From positions 5,058 to 69,057 of the forward strand of contig JAEXNR010000027.1 of the NCBI GenBank assembly GCA_023439505.1: a DNA stretch of 64,000 bases, read 5' to 3'. Position numbers and translations under genes: made by a program. How positions within the stretch are numbered: the first letter of the stretch is position 1; each line of letters begins with the position of its first letter. Of this stretch, positions 51,894 through 61,176 are shown in pieces. The notes beneath the pieces are model-generated. The model did not search any database. It was given only the letters and a program-made list of their open reading frames with translations, and was not told the DNA's origin. The DNA is from Bacillota bacterium. GTDB lineage: Bacteria; Bacillota; Clostridia; Lachnospirales; Lachnospiraceae.

Positions 51894-52982
51894 ATGGAGT
51901 ACATAGTTCCTGAATACTACAAGCATTTTGTATGTAAATGCGGTGATTGCCGCAAATCCTGCTGTGATGGATGGCCGATAACGATCTCACAGAAGGAATA
52001 TTATTATCTGATCGGAGTTGCATGCTCTGATGAACTACGCGGGAAACTTGATTGTGCACTGAAATTAAGTCCGGTCAGAAGTACACAGTCATACGCCGTC
52101 CTGTCCGGTGACTGGCACGGTAATTGTAAGCTGCATCTGGAAAGTGGTCTTTGCGCATTACAGACAGAACTGGGGGCTGAGGCGATCCCCGCTGTCTGCA
52201 GGCTTTATCCCAGAAGTACAAAGAAGCTGCTCCGTTATTGTGAATGTTCCTGTTCCAATAGCTGTGAACAGGTCGTGGAATTACTTATGGACATCCATAC
52301 ACCCCTGCGGTTTGAAGAAGTAACACTTTCGCAGGACCCGGTATTTGAATTTCCTCTCACACATCAGAATTATGAGTCCTTTAAACATGCGATTTCCATC
52401 ATGCAAAACCGCAGCTTGTCCCTGGGAGAACGCTTTTTATCCCTTCATCATGAGCTTTACGGTTCTATTATTTCTTCCCCTTCGAGTGATCTTTCTCTTG
52501 CTTTTCAGGTTGTATCTGATTTAACGGTATCCTATGAAAATAATGAAACAATATGTGAATATTGCAGGGAAACGCTGCGATATTTTGGTTTGGATGAAGA
52601 TCATAGACCGGAAAAAGATTATCTTCATCTGAAAGAAAAGTATGATGCTGCATCCTGCCTCATAGAAAAACTGCTGCCTGACTGGCCTGTTTTGATAGAA
52701 CAGCTCCTGATAAACCATATGATTTATAATGATTTTATTTATACCACTCCCTTTGATCAGGGGACGGATGCATATATCTCTCTTGTGCTGACCTATTCCT
52801 TTCTGCGCTTTCATATTCTTGGTATATTATCAAACGGGATTCTTTCATCCTCCCTTGTTGATTTTCTGGTTTCCATGTTTCGCCTTATTGATCATTCTAA
52901 TTTTAAGTCTGTTGCAGTGGCACTTTTTAAAAATAGGCAATTGCCCGCTGCAGATGCGATAGCGCAACTTGTATTTCTATAA
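51894..52982 (+). CDS. fliB: FliB family flagellin lysine-N-methylase
   Basis: The 362-aa protein has the N-terminal cysteine cluster CKCGDCRKSCCDGWPITIS (residues 14-32) and a second cluster with CRLYPRS and CECSCSNSC. This is the pattern of FliB and related proteins, thought to carry an iron-sulfur centre, which methylate flagellin lysines. It stands alone on the plus strand with only a weak ribosome site (taggtg). With the chemoreceptor at 6.5 kb it suggests a flagellated cell. Distant FliB relatives also occur in non-motile clostridia, so the target is not certain. Confidence 0.8.
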   Translation: MEYIVPEYYKHFVCKCGDCRKSCCDGWPITISQKEYYYLIGVACSDELRGKLDCALKLSPVRSTQSYAVLSGDWHGNCKLHLESGLCALQTELGAEAIPAVCRLYPRSTKKLLRYCECSCSNSCEQVVELLMDIHTPLRFEEVTLSQDPVFEFPLTHQNYESFKHAISIMQNRSLSLGERFLSLHHELYGSIISSPSSDLSLAFQVVSDLTVSYENNETICEYCRETLRYFGLDEDHRPEKDYLHLKEKYDAASCLIEKLLPDWPVLIEQLLINHMIYNDFIYTTPFDQGTDAYISLVLTYSFLRFHILGILSNGILSSSLVDFLVSMFRLIDHSNFKSVAVALFKNRQLPAADAIAQLVFL

Positions 52983-53077
52983 AGAGCTTTCCATTCCTAT
53001 AAAAATCTGCCCCAGGATATACTTCTTACTGTTGTATATCACGGAGCAGTTCTTCCTTTTCCTATTTTCATTATGAA

Positions 53078-54427
53078 TTATGATTTATCTTTGGCTCTAA
53101 ACAATGTCCAGGGCTGACTCGGGCGATCATGAAGATACCCTCTCTGCCAGTCCCACTGGGTATGTTCCCTTAAGAACTTATCCGCACAAAAAGGTTCTCC
53201 GCAGGATCTTCCAAATCTGGCATAAAAAGATAACTCCTTCGCCATCGTATCGGTTATAATCTTTGCATCCACTGCACCATAGGGCCGATACGGCTCCAGC
53301 CACGTTATGCCGGTGTATTGGCACATATCTTCATCCACATGGCCGCATAGTGTTCTCTCGCCCGGATGATTGCCTTTCTCCATATAGACATCATAATGGT
53401 CCCTCATCATTGATCCCGCTTTTCTGATATCAATTTTGCCGTAATTTCTTTCCATCAGCTGATTCCATCTGACTTTTCTGGCACCGTTCGTCCGTACATC
53501 ATTATATCCTGTCTCACTGCATTCCAGATTTCTGATTCGTGCATCCTCCGGTGCATTAAATCCAACAAAGTAACCATTCTTCTTCCTATCGAAGCTGCTA
53601 TATTCCAGTCCTAATTCGAATCTGGCAATCTCCTTGGTATGAATGTCACCTAACAGCCAGCTGCAGGCATAGGCGCCGTTATTATCCTGCTGCATAATCT
53701 TCGTCCACTGTTCAATGGTATTCGCATATTGCATTGCTTTCCTTGCACGGACAAACTCCGGCGTTTTCTCTGAGTCGAACAAATCATAACCGGATATTGT
53801 GGTCTCTGTTCCGATGATCCCTGCTCCCGTAACAAAAAAATCAGTAAAACTCTGAATATATCCCGGAATGCTCTGCATGAATATCCGATGTCCTTCCGAA
53901 GGAACAAGGTCAAGAATTACATTAAAATACTGCGCAACCACAAAGTCAAACCAGGTATTATGACCCATTACAATACCATTGTGTCTGGTCGCATCCCCAG
54001 TTGCAATAAAAGCACTGCAGTTTCCCTTATTCTTCTCATATTCCTGCATTTCATCACCCAGATAATTGGGCAGCCAATACTCCGTCAGTTCTACATATCC
54101 GTTCCATGCCACCAGCTCATTCAGAGAAATCGCATATCCCGCTTCATAAGCCCCTTCACAGATTCCCTGCAATTCTTCCAGATATTCATCACATATCTTC
54201 GGTAAAAATATTCTCTCAGCTGCTTCTGCGAAAAAAGCAAACCTCTTTCCGGTATTTTGATAGGTAATGTAGTATAACATTTTAAAGATGTGCTTCAGCT
54301 CCCTGGCCATATGATAACCATGCTGAAAACCTCTTTCATAGGGAGCACCTTCTATATGAAGATAGATCCAGCCATTTTTATCATAGCGATAGGATTTCTT
54401 TAGTTTCATCTTAATTTCGTTTCTCAT
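53078..54427 (-). CDS. C45 family autoproteolytic acyltransferase/hydrolase
   Basis: This 449-aa Ntn-hydrolase-fold protein is related to isopenicillin N acyltransferase and phospholipase B-like enzymes. GAPYERGFQHGYHMA opens the fold, and the nucleophile is Cys137 in KGNCSAFIATGD, with GIVMGHNTWF following, as in the family. Cleavage before Cys137 would expose the catalytic N-terminus. There is no signal peptide. AAAGGTG lies 6 nt upstream. The substrate is probably an N-acyl amide or lipid; the neighbours give no hint. Confidence 0.85.
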   Translation of the reverse strand: MRNEIKMKLKKSYRYDKNGWIYLHIEGAPYERGFQHGYHMARELKHIFKMLYYITYQNTGKRFAFFAEAAERIFLPKICDEYLEELQGICEGAYEAGYAISLNELVAWNGYVELTEYWLPNYLGDEMQEYEKNKGNCSAFIATGDATRHNGIVMGHNTWFDFVVAQYFNVILDLVPSEGHRIFMQSIPGYIQSFTDFFVTGAGIIGTETTISGYDLFDSEKTPEFVRARKAMQYANTIEQWTKIMQQDNNGAYACSWLLGDIHTKEIARFELGLEYSSFDRKKNGYFVGFNAPEDARIRNLECSETGYNDVRTNGARKVRWNQLMERNYGKIDIRKAGSMMRDHYDVYMEKGNHPGERTLCGHVDEDMCQYTGITWLEPYRPYGAVDAKIITDTMAKELSFYARFGRSCGEPFCADKFLREHTQWDWQRGYLHDRPSQPWTLFRAKDKS

Positions 54428-54628
54428 ATTATCACCTTTATGACATCATATATTATGATACTGACTATGAGAAAAGAAAGTTCTTAATATAATGGAAAAA
54501 TAGAAATCTTCGATCTTTTGCAACATCAAAATCTGCACGATAAGGATTCTGTTACAATACAATGCCATTTGTGCTACTGTTGTCACAAATCCAAAATGAT
54601 AAATATTATAAAGTTAATATTTATTAAA

Positions 54629-55870
54629 TTATACCCTCACATTGAACGCGGATGTCAGCTGATACTGCTCCTCCAGTTTTTCCCCTTCAGATCCAATTAC
54701 GTAATATGAACTATTTAATTGCAATTTGTTGCCATATGCCATAATTACAAGTCCAAAGCCTCTAACTTGTACCCCATTTACCTTAAAGATCACATCCACA
54801 TTAAGCTGATAGTGATCCTCTGATCTGTCTATAAATTTCAGTTTAAAGTGATCTATCTTAATTTTACTCCCGGAGAGCTTTTCCATATGACTGATAAAGC
54901 TATTTTTACAGGAATTATAATATTGATCATATCCCATATCAACATACTGTTTTCGAACTTTCTCCTGATCCTGCAAGTCCTTTTTTTCCTGCTCTAATAC
55001 AGCCTCAAATACACTTTTCGGAATAATATCCGCTTCCAAAAGATAAGCTGCTGCGGTTAAAATCTCATTTCCATCTTCTGAAGCACTGCTGCTTTTAAAA
55101 TGATACGGTACGTAATAATTTCCATAATCACTGGTTATCAGTTCCGGCCCATTACCTGCATCCATATAGCCTTCTTCCACATTATCTGAACTTATCTTCG
55201 GATTGTCTTCCAAAAGGAGGGTATACTGATCCGCAGGAATGATATAATCATTTGACAAATAAATGTCTCTCCAGAAGGAAAGCTCCTCTTTATTGTCCTC
55301 ATACTGTTGATAATAATTCAACATCTCTTTCCTGACATAATAATCTGTGCTATTTATCGTAATTACCTGATAGGTATCCGCCAATGATATCATGTAAACC
55401 GGAGCAATCAATTTCTGATATTTTCCTCGGGTATCAAGATATTGAAATGCTTTTTCATAATCCCCTTTTTTCATTTGAGAGAGCATTCTGTGTGTTTTAA
55501 ACAATACCCCCATATTGGTATAACTGATCCCTTCTCCGTCATATTGATTGATGCCAAGTATTATAGTCGGAATAAGGAATATTATGATAAGTAATACGGC
55601 GATCATTCGCATTCGCAATTTTTTAAAAGCTTTTTTTGCAGTAAATGCTGTAACTATTTCTTCTTTCTTTTTGTTAAAGTCACTTTCCAGCTCCTCTTTA
55701 CCGGATATCACCTCATCTGCCACCAATTGATTCGTCATATTTTTATATTTCCTGCTGCATTCAGGACATTCCCTTAAGTGTGCCGCAACCATCTCTTTCG
55801 TATCCTCGGAGCAGATACCATCTGCATAGAGTGGTAATAAATCTTCAATTATGGTACATTTTACCTTCAT
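54629..55870 (-). CDS. Zinc-finger anti-sigma factor
   Basis: The 413-aa protein has an N-terminal zf-HC2 domain (HLRECPECSRKY: His-x3-Cys-x2-Cys), a cytoplasmic linker, one membrane segment at about 88-108, and a large extracellular domain of about 300 residues. Its ATG overlaps the sigma factor stop by 4 bp (ATGA), so it is coupled to it. It should hold the sigma factor inactive until an outside signal is sensed. The long extracellular part is unrelated to any domain I can name. Confidence 0.87.
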   Translation of the reverse strand: MKVKCTIIEDLLPLYADGICSEDTKEMVAAHLRECPECSRKYKNMTNQLVADEVISGKEELESDFNKKKEEIVTAFTAKKAFKKLRMRMIAVLLIIIFLIPTIILGINQYDGEGISYTNMGVLFKTHRMLSQMKKGDYEKAFQYLDTRGKYQKLIAPVYMISLADTYQVITINSTDYYVRKEMLNYYQQYEDNKEELSFWRDIYLSNDYIIPADQYTLLLEDNPKISSDNVEEGYMDAGNGPELITSDYGNYYVPYHFKSSSASEDGNEILTAAAYLLEADIIPKSVFEAVLEQEKKDLQDQEKVRKQYVDMGYDQYYNSCKNSFISHMEKLSGSKIKIDHFKLKFIDRSEDHYQLNVDVIFKVNGVQVRGFGLVIMAYGNKLQLNSSYYVIGSEGEKLEEQYQLTSAFNVRV

Positions 55871-56352
55871 TCTAATCCCTCCATTTCATGAATCAGCCGC
55901 TCTTTCGCACGGTAATAGGTGACCTTCGCCCAAACTTCGTTTTTACCAAATATTTCGGCAATCTCTTTATACTTAAGTTCACCGAATAATCTGAGGGTAA
56001 AAACTTCTTTATATGGTTCCGGCAGCAGATGAAGTGCCTTGTAAATCAATGCCGCCTGCTCTTTATGAATGAGTCTGTCGACAAAATCCCCAGGATCTTC
56101 AATCATGGTAATATCCACCTGATGATTAATATGCTTTTTCTTTTTGCATTCATTGTAATAAGCATTTCTGCCAATCTGACATAACCAGGTATACATACTG
56201 CATTTTTCTTCAAATTGATTAATATGTAAAAAGGCCTTGTAGAATGTCTCCTGCGTTAATTCCTTTGCAAGCTCCTCCTCACCGGTTAGGGATAAAAGAT
56301 AACGAAATACCTGCTTCGCATAATGGTCATATATCTCCGGGAATTTTGACAT
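55867..56352 (-). CDS. ECF-type RNA polymerase sigma factor
   Basis: The protein is 161 aa from the ATG at 56352 (GGAAAGGAG 8 nt upstream); the longer frame to 56412 lacks a site. Region 2 (LTQETFYKAFLHINQFEEKCSMYTWLCQIGRNAYYNECKK) and region 4 (LLPEPYKEVFTLRLFGELKYKEIAEIFG) are both clear. It is co-transcribed with the anti-sigma gene. Its regulon may include the two secreted proteins just upstream, but no matching promoter pair was identified. Confidence 0.93.
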   Translation of the reverse strand: MSKFPEIYDHYAKQVFRYLLSLTGEEELAKELTQETFYKAFLHINQFEEKCSMYTWLCQIGRNAYYNECKKKKHINHQVDITMIEDPGDFVDRLIHKEQAALIYKALHLLPEPYKEVFTLRLFGELKYKEIAEIFGKNEVWAKVTYYRAKERLIHEMEGLE

Positions 56353-56472
56353 AGATTCATCTCCTTTCCTTTTACAGAAGCTGTCCATCGTCTCCTGCTT
56401 ACTTATTTCCATCTATTAGACAACCGTATCATGAAATGGTTACAAATTAATTATAAGAAATTCCTATCCGGC

Positions 56473-56515
56473 AAAAAATCACCTTGGAGCGTACGAAACA
56501 ACCAGGTGATTTTTT
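56473..56515. terminator. Bidirectional terminator after the secreted-protein pair
   Basis: A perfect 12-bp stem pairs 56473-56484 (aaaaaatcacct) with 56504-56515 (aggtgatttttt). It extends inward by ttgg/cca pairing with one mismatch. A6 and T6 runs give a U-tract in both directions. It lies between the stop at 56569 and the sigma factor gene. Confidence 0.88.
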
Positions 56516-56568
56516 ATTTGCCATATTTAATTGAAAGGCTCCATGGTCCCTGACCATACAGGCTCCTG

Positions 56569-57801
56569 TTACTCAACATCCCAGATTACCGTTTTCTTAT
56601 ACTCATTACTGCTTAATAAGAGATGATATCTGATATTTGAATTACCGTCAGAGAAATAATCTCGAAATTCTCCCTCTTCCCACAGATCATGATCTTCCCA
56701 CAATTGCTCAGAGCATAAGTAATCCGTTGTCTTACAGAAGGAATTCAGGTAAGTATCAACATAATACCATTTACCATTACTCTCAACGGCATTCCACAAA
56801 TTTATGAATAAACCATTATCTCCCTGATAAAATGCGCCGCCCCTGCAGAATTTATATGGAATGTCCAGACATTCACAGAAGAAACCTAAGGTTGCAGCAT
56901 AATCACGTTCTTCTGTGCTGGCTTTTCCATGTCCATAAAACAAAATATTTGCAATCTCACCTTCTTTTTCACCATCAGGATTGCAATTTCTCGATACCGT
57001 AAAATAATGTTGTATTAATCTGATTTTCTCTTCCACAGACATCGTACTCGAATTCAGGTCATTCTGATCGATGATTTCTGCTGCTTTTTTTAATGTTGCT
57101 GCTTCAGCTTCACTGTACCCGATATAATTTCTTTGCTTTACGGCATCTGCCGGGTCAAGCTTTCCTGTGCCTGTCCCGATGGTAACTTTCATAGTCTTTT
57201 TCAGTTTTCCAATGGTAAAGGATAGATCTGTTTTCCCATCGTTAACGCCTGTGATGCGTACCTTGTAAAGGAAGGTTGTACCGTCCTCTACTTTGGTCAG
57301 ATACTCCAGCCCAATTATATTTTCTTTTTCAACTGATACTTTTACATCCTCCTGAGGAACATTCGGATACTCTGTCCCGGCATGAAATGCAAAATCCACA
57401 TAACAGGAGTTGCCCTTCTCCATATTGATCAGATTGGATCTATAATCGTCAAAGGACATATTATCAACCCAGTAATCTCCGATATAAATGACACTGTTGT
57501 ATTTCTTCTTATTCATGGTCGCCGTGATTGTCACTACACCATCCTTAACTGCTGTCACTTTTCCATTCTTTGATACCTTCGCTCTTTTTGTGTCCGAGGA
57601 ACTCCACACAGCTTTCTTACTCGTCCCATTCAGACTCAGCTGAACCGTTCCGCCTATGGTCGTTACCACGTAGGTCCTGTTGAGTCCTATTTTTGAAGCT
57701 GCCTGAACCTGCTCTGTGCCAAAGAAACATCCGGTAATCATCATACACAGAATTAGTACGGCTGTAACAATTCTGGTCTGTACACCACTTATCCCGCTCA
57801 T
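56569..57801 (-). CDS. Secreted Big2 / transglutaminase-fold protein lacking catalytic Cys and His
   Basis: The protein is 410 aa from the ATG at 57801 (AAAGGG 8 nt upstream). A signal peptide ends near VQAA, followed by a bacterial Ig-like (Big2) domain (VWSSSDTKRAKVSKNGKVTAV) and a C-terminal transglutaminase-like domain. Aligned with the paralogue at 57825, the segment holding the catalytic Cys (GHGVCGDYS) reads GHGKASTEERDYA, and the His site (AHGWN) reads INLWN. Only the Asp strand (YYVD) is kept, so it is probably an inactive binding protein. It begins 23 bp after the paralogue's stop, in the same transcript. Confidence 0.85.
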   Translation of the reverse strand: MSGISGVQTRIVTAVLILCMMITGCFFGTEQVQAASKIGLNRTYVVTTIGGTVQLSLNGTSKKAVWSSSDTKRAKVSKNGKVTAVKDGVVTITATMNKKKYNSVIYIGDYWVDNMSFDDYRSNLINMEKGNSCYVDFAFHAGTEYPNVPQEDVKVSVEKENIIGLEYLTKVEDGTTFLYKVRITGVNDGKTDLSFTIGKLKKTMKVTIGTGTGKLDPADAVKQRNYIGYSEAEAATLKKAAEIIDQNDLNSSTMSVEEKIRLIQHYFTVSRNCNPDGEKEGEIANILFYGHGKASTEERDYAATLGFFCECLDIPYKFCRGGAFYQGDNGLFINLWNAVESNGKWYYVDTYLNSFCKTTDYLCSEQLWEDHDLWEEGEFRDYFSDGNSNIRYHLLLSSNEYKKTVIWDVE

Positions 57802-57824
57802 ACAACACACCCTTTCCTGCCCTC

Positions 57825-59426
57825 CTAAAATAAGGCTCCAATATACGCGATATCACCGTAATTATAGTAATCATTTTCATATGTTTTTACATGATCAAGC
57901 CATATATCATCACTCAAATAATACTTATTCTTACTTTTCAGATTTGCACACCAGAAGGCATCAATATGATACCATTTACCATCAACCTCAACTTTATTCC
58001 ATCCATGGGCCTCTCCTCCTGCCAGACCAACTTCTTCCACATTCTTAATCCCAAGGCAATCACACAAAAAGCATACAGTTTGCGAATAATCACCACATAC
58101 CCCGTGACCATCTATCATCGTTCTGTATACAGGTCCATGCTTATATGGAATATATCGCTCATCTTTATAGGTTGCAATAAAATAATCGACGATATGGCTG
58201 ATTTTATCCGCCTGTGACATGCTTTCTGAATACATATTATATTGATCAAAAAAAGCTCTGACGGTCTGAAGTGTTTTCAGTTCATCCCCCTGATATCCGG
58301 TGAAATCATTTTTCTTCACTGCTTCCACCGGGTCCAGCCTGCTGACACCTGTTCCAATTGTAATCTTCATACTGCAGGTATTTTTATTATCAGAAACCGT
58401 GATTGTTACGACTCCGTCCCGGTAAGCTGCAATACCAAATCCGCTCAGATAAGTCGCTCCATCTGAACCGACCTTCGTTACCTCCTGTACTTTTGCAATG
58501 TTGTCAGCAGTCGGTTTAATCTCCACCTTTACCTTGTCATAAGGTATTGCGCAGGGCGTAATCCCATAGTCAGCACCTTTAATATCCAGCCAGGCAGTAA
58601 CATCCCCAATTTCCATGGTTCCCTCCCCACGGTGCAGTGTCATTGTCGTCTCACCGTATAGAAAACCATTCAGCTTATACACCGTGATATACGCAGAAAA
58701 ATTATAATATTTTCCGCCTGCATATACGGTTAAATCAAGCATCGTTGAACCATAATTAACGGCGGTAACCTTGCCACTTTTAGATACCTTGGCTACTTTT
58801 GTGTCAAAGCTTGTCCATGTCATAATCTGAATCTTTTTTGGAGGATTCTTTAGTTTTAACTGGAATGTCTCACCCTTATTCAGATAGACAGCGTAGGCAT
58901 TTAGATCCATCTTTGATTTCGATGGCTTTGGAGTTGGTGTAGGTGTCGGTGCCTCTGTTATCTTCGGACCGAAATACTGATAGGAAACCTCATAGGTAAT
59001 TTTATTTGCGTAGACATTTCCAATTTCATAGATTACTTCAATTCGGTCCAGATGTGCTTTTAGTGCCTCCTCTATCTGCTGCTTTAATTCATCCCCCTTT
59101 TTATATCCGGGAATGGTAATATTATCTGCCAGGCTGTAGGTCTGTGGCATAAATGTCATTTTTGCTTTATAGGAAACAGATAGCTCCCTCTCTACGATCT
59201 GACTGCTGATAATCCTGATATAATCCGTATCATCACATCCAATTTCTTTCGCAATATGATTTGCCTGATAGTATTCCTCCGGAAATTGATCATCGCCAAT
59301 CTCCGTAGAATCCAGGGTTACCTTCATTTTCTGAGTTTCTGCTGCCGCTGCCTTTTGTCCAGGATAAAACAAACATAATATCATAAACAAACCGCATATG
59401 TACCATATCTTTCTTTTCCCCTTCAT
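57825..59426 (-). CDS. Secreted Big2 / transglutaminase-like protein with intact triad
   Basis: The protein is 533 aa from the ATG at 59426 (AAAGGA 9 nt upstream). A signal peptide (about 1-28) precedes an N-terminal beta domain, a PTPTPTPKP linker (near 165), a Big2 Ig-like domain (VSKSGKVTAVNYG), a second beta domain and a transglutaminase-like core. The core has Cys444 in GVCGDYSQ, His474 in EAHGWN and Asp489 in HIDAFW, the full triad. Such proteins act at the cell surface as peptidases or cross-linkers. It is the first gene of the pair with its degenerate paralogue. Confidence 0.88.
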   Translation of the reverse strand: MKGKRKIWYICGLFMILCLFYPGQKAAAAETQKMKVTLDSTEIGDDQFPEEYYQANHIAKEIGCDDTDYIRIISSQIVERELSVSYKAKMTFMPQTYSLADNITIPGYKKGDELKQQIEEALKAHLDRIEVIYEIGNVYANKITYEVSYQYFGPKITEAPTPTPTPKPSKSKMDLNAYAVYLNKGETFQLKLKNPPKKIQIMTWTSFDTKVAKVSKSGKVTAVNYGSTMLDLTVYAGGKYYNFSAYITVYKLNGFLYGETTMTLHRGEGTMEIGDVTAWLDIKGADYGITPCAIPYDKVKVEIKPTADNIAKVQEVTKVGSDGATYLSGFGIAAYRDGVVTITVSDNKNTCSMKITIGTGVSRLDPVEAVKKNDFTGYQGDELKTLQTVRAFFDQYNMYSESMSQADKISHIVDYFIATYKDERYIPYKHGPVYRTMIDGHGVCGDYSQTVCFLCDCLGIKNVEEVGLAGGEAHGWNKVEVDGKWYHIDAFWCANLKSKNKYYLSDDIWLDHVKTYENDYYNYGDIAYIGALF

Positions 59427-59664
59427 TATTCCCAATCCTTTCTGATCATAAGCATCCTTCTGATCATGTCTTCAAGATATGTATTCCACATTCCTTCGAC
59501 ATAATAACAAAATATATTGTCATTATATCATCCAAAATTTATATAATCAAACGCTATTCTTTCATAGTTAGAAATAAAATACAATTATGAGGAAAAGGAG
59601 GAACAGACAAACCGTTTCACTTGTCATATATTTAAAAATCGTGTTGCTCTAAATTTTGAACTCC

Positions 59665-60927
59665 TTACGGAAACAGCCCCTTAACATCTTCCGTATAGAT
59701 CAATCTTCGAAGCGCTATGATATATGTTGCCATTCTCCAGGTACATCCTGTCCTCCTCTGCTCTTCTTTCATATCGAGGAATGCCTTTGTTAAGATATCC
59801 TTCAGCTTACGCTCAATTTTTTCTATACTCCAGGAAGTCTTCTGGATGTTCTGAACCCATTCAAAATAAGAAACAATGACACCGCCGCTATTGGCATAGA
59901 TATCAGGTATCACTGTGATCCTTCTTTCCTGCAAAATATCGTCCCCTTCCACCGTGGTTGGTCCGTTTGCACCTTCTACGATAAAGGAACATTTCACTTT
60001 CTCCGCAATTTCTTCATTGATTTGATTTTCCATTGCTGCGGGAATCAATACATCACAATCGCAGGTAAGTAGCTCCTCATTGGTGATATGAGTAATATTC
60101 CATCCGTGATAATCTCTGATGCGTCCACCCATGGATATAAATTCGGAAACCAGATTGGGGTTAATACCCGTGTCACAATAAATTGCACCGGACACATCAC
60201 TTAGTCCTACAATCACTGCGCCCTCCTCATATGCAATTCTGGCCGTGTTGCTTCCTACATTCCCCATGCCTTGAATTGCAATTCTTGTTCCGGCCAACTC
60301 TTTTCCATGTTCTTCCAGAATCAGTCTGGTGCTGATTACCACACCACGGCCGGTAGCCGATAATCTTCCCATAGACCCCCCCAGTTCCAGAGGCTTTCCT
60401 GTCACCACACCGGGACAGGGCTTTCCGTTTAACATACTATAGGTATCCAGAATCCATGCCATCGTCTTCTCATTGGTATTCATATCAGGCGCAGGAATAT
60501 CCTTATCCTCACCAATGATGGGTGCAATCGCATAGGTATATCGTCTGGTCAGTCTGCACAGTTCCTTTTCCGAGAGTTCGGATGGGTCTACCTTAATTCC
60601 TCCCTTTGCTCCCCCATAAGGAATATCAGCTACCGCACATTTTAATGACATCCAGGTAGCCAGCGCCTTCACCTCATTCAGATTGCATTCCTGATGAAAG
60701 CGAATCCCTCCTTTAAAGGGTCCTCTGATATTAGAGTGCTGCACCCGGTAACCTTCAAATACCCTGACGGTTCCGTCATCCATTTCTACAGGCATATAAA
60801 CTTTTGTCTCTCTTTGGGGATTACGGATGATCTCATATAATCTTTGGTTGATATGTCCGCACTCCATCGCCTCATCCATTACTTTTAAAACATTTTGATA
60901 TGGATCATACTTTACTACTGTGCTCAT
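59665..60927 (-). CDS. gdhA: Glutamate dehydrogenase (Glu/Leu/Phe/Val dehydrogenase family)
   Basis: The 420-aa enzyme interconverts glutamate and 2-oxoglutarate with NAD(P). The N-terminal domain has GPFKGGIRFHQECNLNEVKALATWM and the catalytic Lys in PYGGAKGGIKVDP; PAPDMNT follows. The dinucleotide domain has IQGMGNVGSNTA. The length and the GluD/RocG-like pattern fit the hexameric catabolic type. A D after the second strand (GLSDVSG) suggests NAD. It is probably monocistronic; no clear terminator was seen downstream. Confidence 0.95.
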   Translation of the reverse strand: MSTVVKYDPYQNVLKVMDEAMECGHINQRLYEIIRNPQRETKVYMPVEMDDGTVRVFEGYRVQHSNIRGPFKGGIRFHQECNLNEVKALATWMSLKCAVADIPYGGAKGGIKVDPSELSEKELCRLTRRYTYAIAPIIGEDKDIPAPDMNTNEKTMAWILDTYSMLNGKPCPGVVTGKPLELGGSMGRLSATGRGVVISTRLILEEHGKELAGTRIAIQGMGNVGSNTARIAYEEGAVIVGLSDVSGAIYCDTGINPNLVSEFISMGGRIRDYHGWNITHITNEELLTCDCDVLIPAAMENQINEEIAEKVKCSFIVEGANGPTTVEGDDILQERRITVIPDIYANSGGVIVSYFEWVQNIQKTSWSIEKIERKLKDILTKAFLDMKEEQRRTGCTWRMATYIIALRRLIYTEDVKGLFP

Positions 60928-61118
60928 AAAAGCTCCTCCCGGAAAATGATATTAACATTTGATCATTATAAATAATAATTTTTAAACGTCAATATCTCCG
61001 TCATCGTTCCTCCAAAGATTTAAATTTTCTGGTAATCTGCTTGATATTATAATTATATTGTGGATCATAACTTGATTTTTGCAAGTGTACCTTTTATCTT
61101 CCCCAGGATTGTTAAAAC

Positions 61119-61145
61119 AACAGCGTCCGGTTATCGGACGCTGTT
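61119..61145 (-). terminator. Terminator of the GH87 gene
   Basis: A perfect 11-bp stem pairs 61119-61129 (aacagcgtccg) with 61135-61145 (cggacgctgtt), loop 5 nt. On the minus strand it is followed by gttttaa, a short U-tract. It lies 31 bp after the stop codon at 61177. Confidence 0.85.
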
Positions 61146-61176
61146 ATATAACAATCTTGTCGGTTGAAGCTATGCA

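Noticed and set aside
54599..54624. AT-only inverted repeat (ataaatatt ... aatatttat) after the anti-sigma gene
   Set aside because: A 9-bp stem with no GC pairs and no U-tract is too weak to call as a terminator.
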